Shown here piece by piece: positions 43,815-55,802 of a stretch of DNA of 64,000 nucleotides. The notes under the pieces are model-generated. The model made no database searches and was not told where the DNA came from. It worked only from the letters and a program-made list of their open reading frames with translations. The stretch is from Gnetum montanum (Eukaryota > Streptophyta > Gnetopsida > Gnetales > Gnetaceae). Every line of letters starts with the position of its first letter. Within the stretch, counting starts at the first letter, position 1. Location of the stretch: assembly GCA_015680685.1 (NCBI GenBank), contig MNCI01001300.1:379369-443368 (forward strand), written 5' to 3'. The position numbers were made by a program, and so were the translations under genes.

Positions 43815-44560
43815 TAGTTATAATTAAATTTAGATAAATCTAGAGTACTAATCATACATTACTTTCATGACTCCTTTAGGAACATTTTTCTACACTAAAA
43901 TTCTCTTTGAACTCAAAATCATGAAAGCTTCCTACCAACATACTATGAATTTTATTTTCAATAACATGATATTTAAAATAGTGAATAATTATGTTAGTGA
44001 TTTGACCATTAAGTCCACTTTAGTAATAGATCACTTTTTAACTTAGATCAAGTCTTAACCTATTGTGATAAGTATAAACTATTTCTTAGCCTTAAGAAAT
44101 GCATACTTTATGTTCTTGTATGTAAAATGCTACAAAATCTTGTATTTCAAGATGGAATAGCCATAGACCTTGATAAGGTTAAGGCTATTATGGAGCTTCC
44201 ACCTTTTTAGAAGATCTAAGATCTATGTGTTTTTCAAGGTTGTATATAGTCCATTTATTGATTTGTTACCAATATTATGGATCACAAAGATCCTATAACT
44301 CATCTACTTCATAAATCTAATACCTTCATCTAGGATGAGCATTGTCAAAAATCCTTTAATGCCATCAAAAGAATTTTAACTTTTGTTCCTATCTTATATC
44401 CTCCATAATTCAATCACCATTCTTATCTCTACCTCTCTAAGTCCAACCATGTTATAGATATTATGCTTTATCAAAGATGAGAGGATGAAGCTAATCTTTA
44501 TATCTATTATGTCTCTCTCCCTTTCTTAGACTGTGAGAATAAGCATATAGATGTTGAGAA
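43815..44560 (+). pseudogene. Reverse transcriptase (C-terminal part) and RNase H start of element A
   Basis: Continuation of the domain broken at 34,176. FMTPLGTFFYTKILFELKI at about 43,866, QHTMNFIFNNMIFKIV at about 43,940 and NYVSDLTIKS at about 43,988 carry the active-site block. The usual YVDD is YVSD here (Ser codon 43,996-43,998), so the RT lacks a catalytic Asp. Further blocks (FLALRNAYFMF, LIRLRLLWSFHL in a shifted frame) lead to the connection and RNase H region, heavily decayed after 44,200. Confidence 0.75.
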
Positions 44561-44829
44561 GTCCTAGTTAAGTCTTGTCATCACTCTTAAGAAATGGAGT
44601 CACCATCTTTTAAATACTCAAGTTATTACTTGCAAAGAAAACATACTTAAGATAGTTTCTAATAATCCTTCTGATGGTCATTAGTTAACCTAGTGAAAAT
44701 TTTTTTTCATTGAATTTGACCTTTTTCACTATCTTAACATTTCATCAAAGGTCAAGCCATAATTGATCTCATTTCTTCTTTCAAATCTAATAATACCATT
44801 CATGGCTTTCACAAAAATGTGAATAACTC

Positions 44830-45340
44830 TCACACTGTGCTTTACTTTGATGAAGCTCATACTTTCTTTAGGTCTAGTACAAACTATATTCTTATTCTTC
44901 CCACTAAATAGGTCCTTTATAGAGCTTTAAATTGTGATCTTCGACTAGCTCTACAAAACCAAGTTAGAACCATTATTATTTATGATGACTCTCAACTTAA
45001 TATAAACCAAGTTTATGATAAATACAATTGCAAATTACCTTATCTCAGTCTTTATCTAGAAATGACTAAAGAACTTATTTCTTCGTTTTCAACTTGTACT
45101 TTAACTTAGATTTCACATTTCGAGAACATGCTAGCTAATGCTTTAGCAACATTTATAATTCATGGTGATTCATTTGCCATGTGTGACCAACTTGTACAAT
45201 CTATTTGTTTAACACTTATTACAAAATCTCCTAATTCCATAGTTAGTGTTATCAATATAGAGAATGAGAATCATCAATATAGTGATCTCCTTCACTATCT
45301 TACAATGGGTGAAATTCCTAATTATTTAACATATGTTTAG
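44830..45340 (+). pseudogene. Additional RNase H of element A (aRH type)
   Basis: Reading LYFDEAHTFFRSSTNYILIL (about 44,840), ALQNQVRTIIIYDDSQLNI (about 44,950), NQVYDKYNCKLPYLSLYLEM (about 45,010) and HFENMLANALATF (about 45,118). The pattern DDSQLxINQ...ENxxANALA matches the second, archaeal-type RNase H found in Tat/Ogre gypsy elements between RT and integrase. This assigns A to that lineage. The stretch 45,128-45,340 is open. Confidence 0.75.
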
Positions 45341-46490
45341 AATAATACTTTAAATAAATGTAACCAACATTTTTATATATTAAATCCCAATGTGTTATGT
45401 TGTACATTAATCGTAGGTGTTCTTTTGCATTGCCTTATCCTTGCGAAATTTAAGATAATACAAGATCAAGTTCATTTAGGAGTTTGTTATTGGAATTTAG
45501 GGTAAGATTCTATAGCATCACATTTCATTTTTCTAGGCTATTAGTAGTCAACCTTAGCTAAGGATGCTCACAACCTAGTCAAGGCATGTGAAACTTACCA
45601 AAGATATGCATCACTTATTTATGTGTTCTCTAAAGAGCTTCATATGTCTCAAATCACATGCTCTTTTTAAAAATAGGACCAAGACCTTATTGATGTTATT
45701 AATCCTCCTTCATCCATTGGATATCAATTTATTTTAACTACTATATAATACTTCATTAAGTAAGTAGAAGTTATTCCATTACACTCCACTAAATCTTGTT
45801 TCTTTGGTTATTTCATCATTGATCATACCATCATCCATTTTTATGTACCTCTCCAAATTTTAACTAAAAATGATCCTCAATTTAAAAGTAAGAAGGTAGT
45901 TTTTTTTAATTAATGTATCACATTACCCAATCATTTTTATAAATTTACTATCCTAAGCCTAATGGTTTAGTTAAATCCACTAACAAAACTCATTTATTTT
46001 CCTCATACCATGGTTGACAAAACCCAATGAAATTATCATATTTAGTTAGCTCATGTTCTTTGGAACTACCATACCATGTTCTATACATTTAGTAGTTGTA
46101 CACTATATCTCTTTCCTATGATTTTGAAGCAATTTTGCCAATTGAGCTTCATCTCTTTGCATTACGTTACATGGTTGACTCTACGAGCATGTGATGCTTT
46201 GAGTTGGATCTTCTTGGAGAATAGTGCCAAGAGGCTCTAAAGAATCTACATAAATATCAAGAGGAAATTTATCATCATTATTCCAAACATTTTTAAAATC
46301 TAAGATATTCATTAATGTGACCTAGTCCTACATCATTTCTAGAACTATAAAGATATGAAGATCTCTCCTAAGTCGCAAGGTTCTTTTCTAGTAATCTAAT
46401 CTTTACAAAATGGTGCCTACATTCTATCTAATCTAGAAGAACATAAATTTTGAAATCTTATTAACAAAGAATTTTTAAAGTGCTACTACA
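45341..46490 (+). pseudogene. Integrase of element A
   Basis: Order of motifs: the zinc-binding region QDQVHLGVCYWNLG ... AHNLVKACETYQRYASL (about 45,460-45,620), with one Cys replaced by Tyr; then the core INPPSSIGYQFILTT and VEVIPLHSTKSC (about 45,695-45,800); then PLQILTKNDPQFKSKK (about 45,850), where the second catalytic Asp lies. The region that would hold the Glu (45,950-46,000, PNGLVKS-like) is frame-shifted. The C-terminal part to about 46,490 is only faintly recognisable. Confidence 0.75.
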
Positions 46491-48722
46491 TGTAGCAAAC
46501 TTTTTATCATAGCATCAAACTTTCTAGCTATTTGAGATTAAACATGTGTCATCCTAGTAGTAATTTATTATACATTAGCTCTTTTATACTACAATCGAAT
46601 ATATTTTATGTTAGGATAATAGGTTTTATCTAACCTTGTCTTCTTTGTATAATTTTTGTTTACTCATTTTTTTCCTTTATCTCATTTTCTATTATATCTA
46701 CCTAGCTATTTTCAACATACATCCCTAATCTATATATTCCATTCCACTCTACTCTACTAAGCATAATAAGTGAATTTTTTGAGTGATTGATAGCTCATTG
46801 CTTCATGTGAGGGTGATACTAAGTGTATGATTGAGTGGGACGAAGAGGGATCACTGTTTCATATATAGCACCATTTTTGTTCATACAATGTGTAGAATTT
46901 AGTGTGTCCCATTTCTATGGCATAGTACCATCCTCATGATAGGTGTATGTGTGATATACTCTTTTCTTCCCTTCCTATTTTACTCCTTTTTTTGCATACT
47001 ATATTTTCTGCTCTCTTATACTATATTTTTTCCTTCTTCCTCTTATTTCCTTATTTATTTTAATTCCTCTTTATATTTAGCACCTTGGTAAGGCCAAATG
47101 AGCATATCTACTCCAATGTAGTGAGAGAGTGTTAAGTGTAGAGTGATGTAAGAATTCTGAATATTCAATATCAGTAAGGTAAGAAATAATTCTACTGTAA
47201 GAACCTAGTTGCATCCTATTTTTATAATGTAGCACTTTACCATAGGTGTATTAATGATGTCCCTAACTATATTACCTATTATCTCACCTCATTTTACCTC
47301 TTTTTTACAAGTATACTTGGTCAACATTTTTTACATATTATCTTCTTGAAGGATTCTCCTTCAACTTTTTAGCAATAACCATCAAGAAAGGGTAATGTCA
47401 TACCTACTCTAGATTTTTCTACAGGTTATAATTTTGGATGCATCTTGAACTACACAAGTTCAGCTACAATTCCCTAGTGCTAATACTTAGCAACATCACT
47501 AATGTTATTACTAATCATCTTTTTAGGATGCCCAAAATTTGACATCACATATTTAGGATGTTATTTTGAGTTATCTTCAAGCTTTAGTTTCAACATGCAA
47601 CAACATCTTTCATATCAATTCCAACTTGCAATTTTAGCATCAATCTAGCTTCATATCTTTTCTAAACATCTTTAATTTGTATGTTGTTTTCAGTGTCTAA
47701 TATCATTCCATCTTTTGATGTCCAACATCAATCTACTATGTTGAAAAAATTTTGACATTAACCTCAATGCATCTATTATCTGGAAGGTTCTAGAATATTT
47801 TGTGGACCCTAATGTGTCATTCCTTCATGATCTACAAGGTAGTTCTAGCCTATAAATAAGAGCATAATCCCAATTAAGAAGGGGTTGGATATTTTTATTA
47901 CAAAGAAATTTGACATGATTGTTCCTAGAAATAGTAGTTTTTTAGGCATTACTACCTTTGAGCATTGTTAGTCATCTCAAAGCTTTTGATTTACTTTTTT
48001 CTTTTCTTTATTGGCACACATTGTATCCCTCTCATGTTATCGTCATGAATCACAGTGATCTTGTTTGGATATAGATACACACATTGATCTAGTTTAGACT
48101 ATTTTTCATTTTGTTAGTTTCGCATCTACAACAACTTTATTTTTTGAATAGGATTTTCATCAAGCATATGTATCAGAGAGAATAAAGAAAATATAGATCC
48201 TCATCAATTGCCTCTAATTCCTAATCTAATCTCAAATATTATTGTTGATTTTATCTAGGTTCATCCTTATCCATTTTTTATGTTCTTTAATTACAAAAAA
48301 TTCTTACATATTATTTTATAACATTTTGTTTAATAGAAACTTATCTTCAATTGTAATGAATAATTTATCATGTTGCATATTTCTTTATACTTTTATATTT
48401 TTTCTTGGATTCTAGTGATCGTTTGCTCTTCTTTTCTGAGATTGTCTTCTTGCACATAAGATAGGAATAGCATATTAACATCCTCATTGAAATTTCTAGT
48501 AATCTCTTGTGCTACATTATTGTTAGTTCCATATAATTTTCATTTATATTTTTTATCTATGTTTTGTGCAAACACAACTTAGGTTGCTAGTTTTCTAGAA
48601 ATATAGAAGTCTTCTTTTAATTTGAGGATACATCTTTAGAACTTTTAGTAAACTTGAAGTACATAGCTCATTTTGTGCAAGGTTGTTATAAATTTGATTA
48701 TGTATATTTTCATTCCAAAAAA
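46491..48722 (+). other. 3' non-coding region of element A, with probable 3' LTR end
   Basis: AT-rich, no coding sequence. The last 100 bp (about 48,625-48,722) resemble the sequence just before the PBS of A (6,565-6,667), including TAGCTCATTTTGTGCAAGG at 48,665. They are taken as the end of the 3' LTR. The LTR start was not located. Confidence 0.4.
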
Positions 48723-50727
48723 ATGCAAAATTCAAATGTGAGTTAATTGCAAGTGAGCCCTTTGTCATGGTAGATGAGGTAAGCAAGATGAAAGTCATAA
48801 TGGATGACAATTTATTAAGAACTATGAATCATGGTTAAAAACTAAAGGAAATAACATTGATTATGGTTTGATCAGAGAATTTTCCAAAAGTATTTATGAA
48901 TGAACCATGATGGAAAAACAGAATCATAGTTAGGTTGCAATAATTACATAATCATAACGAACGAAACATATCAGATTTTAAATTTTAATTTTAGTGGCAT
49001 CTATTATCCCAATTCTTCACACAATAACTAGAAACATCAAAGGTAACTTAGATCTTTAGACAAAACATCCATGCAAATCAATTCTATCATGTTTCAACAT
49101 CAAATTTCAAGGTTCATTTTTCTTTGATCATGAAACATTAAACATGGTGAACAAACCCTTCAAAACATTACTTGGAAATCTTTGATATGGAATAAAGATG
49201 TCCAAAACTATGAGAAAATGTCTTATAACATAAAAAGTTTCCTTCATCAAGCTTCATGGAAATCAATTTAATTGAATTTATTAAATCGAACAAGGTTTTT
49301 AATAAGATCCAAAAGAATCCTTGAAAATCCATAAAAAATGAGACAAAATTTAGTTGATACTTTGTGAACTCATAATTAAAATAGTTTAGAACTATTATTA
49401 TGCATGTAAAACATCAAACTCCTTAGAATTAAATATTTGAATAAATATTAACATAAAAATAAAACATATTGTGAAATAGATTGTTAACATGTAAAATGAA
49501 CTGTGAAATAAGAAATTGATTGTGAAATAACTATGAAATTTGATATAGAATATGAAAGTATGGGTTGGAACATGATATATGTTATAAAACCTTGTGTGAA
49601 ATAATAAAGAAAGGAAAAAAGAGCTTGAAGCTTAAAAAACTTCAACATAAGGAACTTCTTCTTCTCCTTTTCTGTTGATTGAAATGAGAGCATGATTATA
49701 ATGTAATGAGATTCTTCATGGTATCCTCACATTAGGTATGAATAGAAAGCCTTAAGCTAATTTTATAGCTTTTCAGAAGAGGACACAATAGATAAAGAAA
49801 TATTAAACCCCTTTTTGTAACCATTCATTGTAGGATCCCATCGTATTATGCTATGTCTATGTATATGTGGTTAGACTTGGTTGAGAATCATGTTTTGTAT
49901 AGTTAATGATATTGTTTCAAAGGTATATTTTCTAAGATCTAATGACATTATATATATATGATTATGAGTTATCATGACTATACACATTGATCTTTCTAGA
50001 TGTCTAATATGATGTTTATGGTTGGCTAGAAGTGAGGATGATAAGGAAAGAGTGTGATCTTGAACCATGTGCCATGATTATAAACTTATGATTATGATAT
50101 TAGTGATGATTTGCAAATCATGTTATGTGATTTTTAGTGTTGTTTGGCTAATCATCTTATGATGTTACAATGTTGATGTGGTTGAATGATTATCTTATGA
50201 GGTCATGATGTTTAGCATGTTATGCATGTTCAAGTCATATGGCTAGTCAACAAGTGTTATCATGCTCATATGCTGTTATGGATATGTGATAGATGGATTA
50301 TGATGTTTGTGGCATTGAACATTATTCTAATTGAATGTTTTGGAACTGAGCTATAGAGTGTGAATTTCTCGCTATTAGTAGACATAGCAAAAATTAACAT
50401 GAAACTTTAGAAAAATAGAAATTGTAAATAAAGTAAATATAATTAATTTATAAAAATAAAATTGACTACATTATTCATACTTCTTCTTAATTATGTTCAT
50501 GCTCTTTCAATTTCTAGAATTCTTCTTCTCTTCCATTCTTTGCCATTCCTCAACTAATTTTTGTAATTTCTAGGATATTTAAAATCTAATTTAGGATAGG
50601 CTATGGTTTAAGAGTCTCACTTCTAGTTTGGGTGGACTTAGAAATTTATTAGGAGTGATTCAGTATTTTGGTTTTCTATTTTGTAGGTTTGGTAGGTTCT
50701 AGATTTTAGGTGGGTGTTTTTACCTTA
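48723..50727. other. Non-coding, no feature recognised
   Basis: Very AT-rich and rich in ATGATT/CATGAT strings around 49,860-50,330. No credible ORF or repeat unit. Confidence 0.55.
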
Positions 50728-51299
50728 TGTAACATCCCCATTTTGAAAAGGTGCAAATGCATAATGATGATGGTGCCTCTTCATAAAAATTATTATCATT
50801 ATTGTAATAAGAGCCAAAAGGACATGTTATAATTGAGACCTGAAAGGGTGCATTGTAATAACAAACATGTATCTCAAGGTGATCTTTGGGGGTTTGAACT
50901 AAGGAATTTATACCCAGGCTTAGAGGTTGTGCCAACATGGAGTTGTAGAGTTGGTAAAAGGTGAGCAATGGGTTTTGTGTGAAGCAAGACAAGAAGTGGA
51001 CTAGCCATCCCTTCTGGTCGATTATAGGCCTAACCATGGTGGTAGTGCTGGATTGCCTCTAAGGGATAGATGCCAAAGGAAGAAAGCCCCAAGGGACACT
51101 CTCATAACATGATCTAGATACTCTATTCCACATCAATAAAGCATTCTTTCCTCTTTCCTTCTAGATTTTCCCTATTATTTTATTCATGCTTAATATTGAA
51201 TGTTAGATATATTTTATTGCTACATTATCGTTTTATGCCTAATGTATAATATAATGTATATTTGACATTTTTCATGACATTTGGGAACGAGATGTCACA
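50728..51299 (+). mobile_element. Solo LTR G2
   Basis: 572-bp sequence starting TGTAACATCC and ending GATGTCACA, related in opposite orientation to G1 (27,123-27,761). Shared landmarks include GGTGGTAGTGCTGGATTGCC (51,038) and a polyadenylation-type CAATAAAGCATTC (about 51,136). Flanks are CCTTA (50,723-50,727) and TTTTA (51,300-51,304), which would match if two C had become T. No internal region is present. Confidence 0.8.
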
Positions 51300-52230
51300 T
51301 TTTACTTTTTTGATATTTTCATAACCAAGAAAAGTGGGATTTTGACTTTGTTACATTCATTTACACTATTAAAATTCCAAAACATCATCACCATAAGTCA
51401 TGTCTCGAGCTCCCACAGGTTCTTAGAAGATGTTCTAGATCATGATCTATCATATGAACATCATATATGGTGACTTATAGCAAAATTAGAAACATAAAAA
51501 TTCTAAGTATCACCTAGGTAACATATGTGATGCTAACACTAGTATCAACACCACGTACATTAGTCTTCACTACATCACCTTTCTGAACTTATCTCTCAGC
51601 TACCATTTCAGCTTCATCAAACTTCCAATGACCAATATACATGCATAAGTCCATAGATGACAAGCATCAATTTTGATATGTTTCAACAAGCTCTAGGAGA
51701 TATGATATAGGAAATGTTTTAAAGGTTACTAGGTGATGTTGATGCTTTATGTCACTTTATGTAGTCAATTTTTTAGCTTTTATTATAAGTTTTCCTTTCA
51801 ACCATAGTTTTAACTCTTTTAAACCTCTGGTAGCAAGTTTATGTTAGTACCGAAATGACAAGTATTAACTTTGTTAGTTTTGATAACCTCTAGAAGATAC
51901 AAGACTAGAAAGTTTTCTATGACTATCTAGGTGAAAGAAATTTTCAAAAAACATGAGATATGACATGAAAGAAGATAATTTTTCTAAGTATGGCTAGGTG
52001 ACACTTAGGTTAGCATCAATGTCTATCTTAGTTAAAATTGTAGCTTGCATCACAAATTTGTCTTTTGATCATAGTTATAGCATATATGAAAATATATATG
52101 CTAGCATCAGCATCAAGTGTGACCTACAACACATGACAATATGCACATGATATCATCACATCAAATCACCTAACTTGTAACTTTAGATTTTCAAAAATGA
52201 ACTCTAGTTAACTACACTTGACTTTGGGAC
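51300..52230. other. Non-coding with diverged short repeats
   Basis: Strings such as CTAGGTGATGTTGATGC, TCTAGGTGAAAG and CTAGGTGACACTTAGGTTAG recur at about 51,495-52,020 with 150-200 bp spacing, and ATGACAAG-CATCAA / ATGACAAGTATTAA recur at about 51,657 and 51,856. This may be an eroded tandem repeat of about 200 bp. No coding sequence. Confidence 0.4.
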
Positions 52231-52312
52231 TATCATCATCTTCCTAGCCTTATCCCAAAAAAGTGAAGTCAATGACATGAGCTCTTTTTCATCATTCATC
52301 ACTATGAAGATC
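52231..52312 (-). mobile_element. RTE 3'-end fragment
   Basis: On the minus strand this reads GTGATGAATGATGAAAAAGA, then GCTCATGTCATTGAC, then GGATAAGGCTAGGAAGATGA. That is the same order as the 3' end of the RTE at 4,268-4,345. It is a third RTE tail, here in reverse orientation. Confidence 0.65.
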
Positions 52313-53147
52313 TATATTTTTGGAAACCCTAACCCTATAAATATCAAGTGAAAATGAAATTTTATGGCTGACTTCTTAAGATTCAGATCACTTTTTCAAA
52401 TTTTGAGAGACCCAAAGCATTAGCCCTTATGCCCATCTTATTACTTGCAGGCTCCATGATCACCTCAACATTACCTACAATCCACAATCATAGTTCTTAT
52501 GCCTAAGTCTCTTGTAGCATGTGCACATGCTAGTGTTAGTGTTATTGTGTCACATTGTGTTACCTACACTAGTGTTAGTATCCACAACTCCAATGTTACC
52601 TATGGGATAGTTTATAAAAAAAACCCTATTTTAACCCCAAATCAATTCCAAATAGTGCTAATAGCCTATTTTTTCATATCTACACTAATCAAAGGTTAAA
52701 ATTCATCATAAAAGTTCTTACTTTGCTAATAAACTGAGTTTCTATTGCTAGTTTTATTTCATGTTTTGTATCTCTTCTCATTTACTTAATTAAGCATTTC
52801 ATTCTTTAGAAAGGAAACTTAAACCCTTTCCTACATATAAAGTTTCTCATTTTTTACTAGTTTTATGCTTTTTATTCATTTCCATTTCTTAGATTTTAGT
52901 TTACATCACTTATAGTTGATTCATATATCAATGAATTCATCATTACTTAATTATTCCTTTATCAATTCAACACTAAATGATAGGCTAAGTTCATAGTTGG
53001 CTAGAGGTTCATGCTCTATGTTTCATAATCATTGATATATTAAGGATTAGGTCATTCCAAAAACCATTTACAACTATGGATTAGATACTGAATATCTAAT
53101 TCATGGAGGGGTCCCCATAACATTGTGAAAGAATAATTTGATAGAAA
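52313..53147. other. Non-coding; probable 5' LTR part of element C
   Basis: No ORF. Because a PBS like those of A and B follows at 53,154, the last part is probably the end of an LTR, but no partner LTR lies in the window to confirm it. Confidence 0.35.
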
Positions 53148-53153
53148 TACCTC

Positions 53154-53170
53154 TGGTGCTACAAGGAAGA
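53154..53170 (+). promoter_or_regulatory. Primer-binding site of element C
   Basis: TGGTGCTACAAGGAAG is identical over 13 bases to the PBS of element A and precedes a related gag. Confidence 0.55.
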
Positions 53171-53389
53171 TCAATAGGTTTTCTAATATCTCAAACCCAT
53201 TTTCTAGAATCCCATAAGCCCTTTCCAACATTTCTAAATTTGCATATTTTTACACTTTATTTAGATTTTAATAATATATTCTTTTTCTATTTGCACTTGA
53301 TCCTTATTTCAAGTATATGTAGGAGACACTCTTTGACATCATGTTCAACCAAAGATCTAATTAATCTTAGAGCTTCTAGGTTTATAGAT

Positions 53390-54527
53390 TAATGAAGATG
53401 TGGAAAATCCATGCATTCATGACATCAATGTCCAAAATGACTATAAGATCACATGCTAAATGGGAGCTTAGCATTAATTTTTTAAGCCTAAACTACAAAG
53501 GATGGTGAAATATGAAGTTGCTAATAACTTGAAGCCCTTTCTTCCAATCCCAAATCATCTAGTAGAACTAGAAGCATGAGTAAATAGCACTTGTTCAATA
53601 TCTGCTCATTCGAGATGAGATTCAAGAATTTTCCAATGTCCACATGTTGTGCAAGGAGGTTACAATTGATCATCCCATTGGAAATTCCAACATCAACTTC
53701 AATAGAAGATATTAGCTCTAGGACTAACATAGCAAGGATAATGGCATTAACATTTGTGACAATGATGAGGATGAGAAACCTCACACTTCATTGGCTACAA
53801 AATTATTTTCATAATACACCACATAGCCATAAAGACTAATCCTATAGCATGTCAACCTCATCAAATTCACCAATCCATTATCTATGCATGCTTCCAAAAT
53901 ACTTTCACTACTACACCTGTTGTCATTGCTCTAGTTTCTATTGTCCCACCTATGGTAACATTGTCATTAGCATATAGCTTATTTTCAAGAACAAACATTA
54001 TTAATCTTACACCTCATGTGCAAGTCCAAAATCCTAGTATGCTACTAAGCTTATTCCAATCATAATCCCTAGCATTACAAGTCTAGTAGCCATAAGTTTC
54101 ATTGTCATTCCTATAATTTTCTTTGCATTTGCCCCAATATACTATTCCAAAATTTATTTTCATGTCCATAATTATACCTTCCTTGCTAAATTTTCCTATT
54201 CATAACTCCATCCTAGGTGATCCTACCACATCATCCATCCCTAGTATTTCATCCAATTGAATGCTCTTACTTTTAGACTTATCATCCACGTTGCTAGCTA
54301 ATGAGGATAAAAAATGAAAAGTGACAATGCTACATGCGAAAAATCCTATTGTTTCCATTGTTAATATTCTTATTAACTCCATTAGCTTGTTGATTACACT
54401 TGCTCAAGTTTCCAAGGGAGTCTCATTATCTAACTTTATTAAGTATCATGACGAAACTGATCTTGTAAATCATGTTGTCACTTTTTGCAATGAGTGCATC
54501 CTATTAGCTAGCTACCATCATATCATT
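53390..54527 (+). pseudogene. gag of element C, N-terminal part
   Basis: The reading resembles the gag of A: a Pro/Ser/Thr-rich N-terminal part (about 53,880-54,250), then QVSKGVSLSNFIKYHDETD (about 54,404) and LVNHVVTFCNECILLASYHH (about 54,462), aligning with GISLPTFTKYNGEMGDPMNH in A. The homology stops at 54,527, where element D begins, and continues at about 61,569. Confidence 0.75.
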
Positions 54528-55736
54528 TGATGAGGTATCCATTAGCAATTTGCATGTTGATTATAAATCATGGATTTTTGAAGTATTCCATGTACCCTAT
54601 GTTTGTATTCTAGCATGTTTGGTTGAGGTTCTTAGTCTTTTGAAATGCAATCTAGCCTCTTGTGTTATGCTATGAGGTCATGTGCATGCTTCCAAGCTCT
54701 TTAGGAAGATTATGGCCTCATTCAAATGTGATTTGGTTCTTATAGCATGTCCCTTAGATTTCATCTTTCATTTGGAATTATTGATATAAAGTGTAATTTG
54801 AGGAGATGTGCTAACCACCCTACATCATCTCCTCTAGCCTTGGTTTGACCTTCTTCACCTACGGTGCAACTAGAATTAGCTTGTGCTATATTGATGGACC
54901 TTTGTTGATTCTTAGGCATTGAAAAATCTCCATTTCATTACAAAAACTATAAATACTTGAGACAAGCTCTCACATAGACCTTAGTCATATTGTAAGCATT
55001 ACTTTGATATTATTCAAGCTTTTGGTGTTTAGTTTGTGTAAAGAGATCTTCCTCCCTTGGGTAAGTTGATTCCTTTTCTTGTCTCATGTGTGTTTTAAGT
55101 CATCACTTTCATAAGTATGGCTAGACTCTATTTGAGTGTTATCTTACTTATGTAGCCTGAAACCATTTGGTTGATGCAAAGTATAGTGTTTGCGTAGTCA
55201 TTAAAGCTTATGGTTTTTCCCCACTCCACAATTGATGCCTTAAACATTAAAACACCAAAAATATTATAAAATATTAAAATCATAAAAATAATTATTTAAT
55301 TCTTATTTCATCAACTACAATAATTCATCATTGTCCAAGGAGGGCATAATTGTATGACATGGTTTTAGGCCATAAAGGTTGTAACTAAGAGTCATTTTAT
55401 TACATTTCATATGTGGTGTTACACCTACCTCCAAGAGGGATTACAACACAAGCACTGCACATGTTCCCAAGAGGGATTGTGATGCATGGTATGTATTTTT
55501 TTTCTTATATTTATAAAATCCATAAAAATTATAAATATTCTCTCTATTCCCCACTGTGACAACATAAGTTTAATTGTATCATATGTATTATAATATTTTT
55601 TATATTTTTTTAATGCAACGATATACACGAGTGTTCTTTGTAATTCACTCAAGATCATCTTCAAAGCTTATGACTAGATCACACTACATTTCATATGATA
55701 AATTTCATTTATCCAAAACTATATAGACTCCTATCA
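54528..55736 (+). repeat. 5' LTR of element D
   Basis: Direct repeat of 60,301-61,566. Shared blocks include GATTCTTAGGCATTG-like sequence, AAAAACTATAAATACTT (TATA box at 54,948), GTCATATTGTAAGCATTACT and CTTATGACTAGATCACA. The end CTCCTATCA is followed by the PBS. Confidence 0.88.
54948..54954 (+). promoter_or_regulatory. TATA box in 5' LTR of D
   Basis: TATAAAT in ACTATAAATACTTGAG; conserved in the 3' LTR at 60,757-60,763. Confidence 0.6.
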
Positions 55737-55754
55737 TTGGCTTTATTGCTTAGG
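55737..55754 (+). promoter_or_regulatory. Primer-binding site of element D
   Basis: TTGGCTTTATTGCTTAGG follows the LTR directly. It resembles TTGGCACTATTTCAAGG of element E and a decayed TTGGCGCC-type site. Confidence 0.5.
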
Positions 55755-55802
55755 AAGGCATTGGTGAATTACCTTGAAATACTTGATTTCATAATTTTAA
55801 CT

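Larger units (their letters stand above)
6540..48722 (+). mobile_element. Gypsy element A (Tat-like), dispersed remains
   Basis: Pieces in consistent order and orientation suggest one autonomous-type Ty3/gypsy element: LTR end and PBS (to 6690), gag (about 7190-8850), protease (about 9810-9971), RT part 1 (about 33,590-34,176), RT part 2 and RNase H (about 43,815-44,560), an additional RNase H (about 44,830-45,160), integrase (about 45,400-46,490) and a possible 3' LTR end near 48,722. That the left block (gag/protease) and right block (RT onward) are one element is inference. B splits the RT cleanly. F meets the protease at a breakpoint rather than a clean insertion, and the stretch 28.1-33.6 kb is unexplained. 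Confidence 0.55.

Noticed and set aside
52499-52699. 66-codon frame with Val/Ser-rich sequence
   Set aside because: Short, in an AT-rich non-coding stretch, no motif and no neighbour that would explain it.
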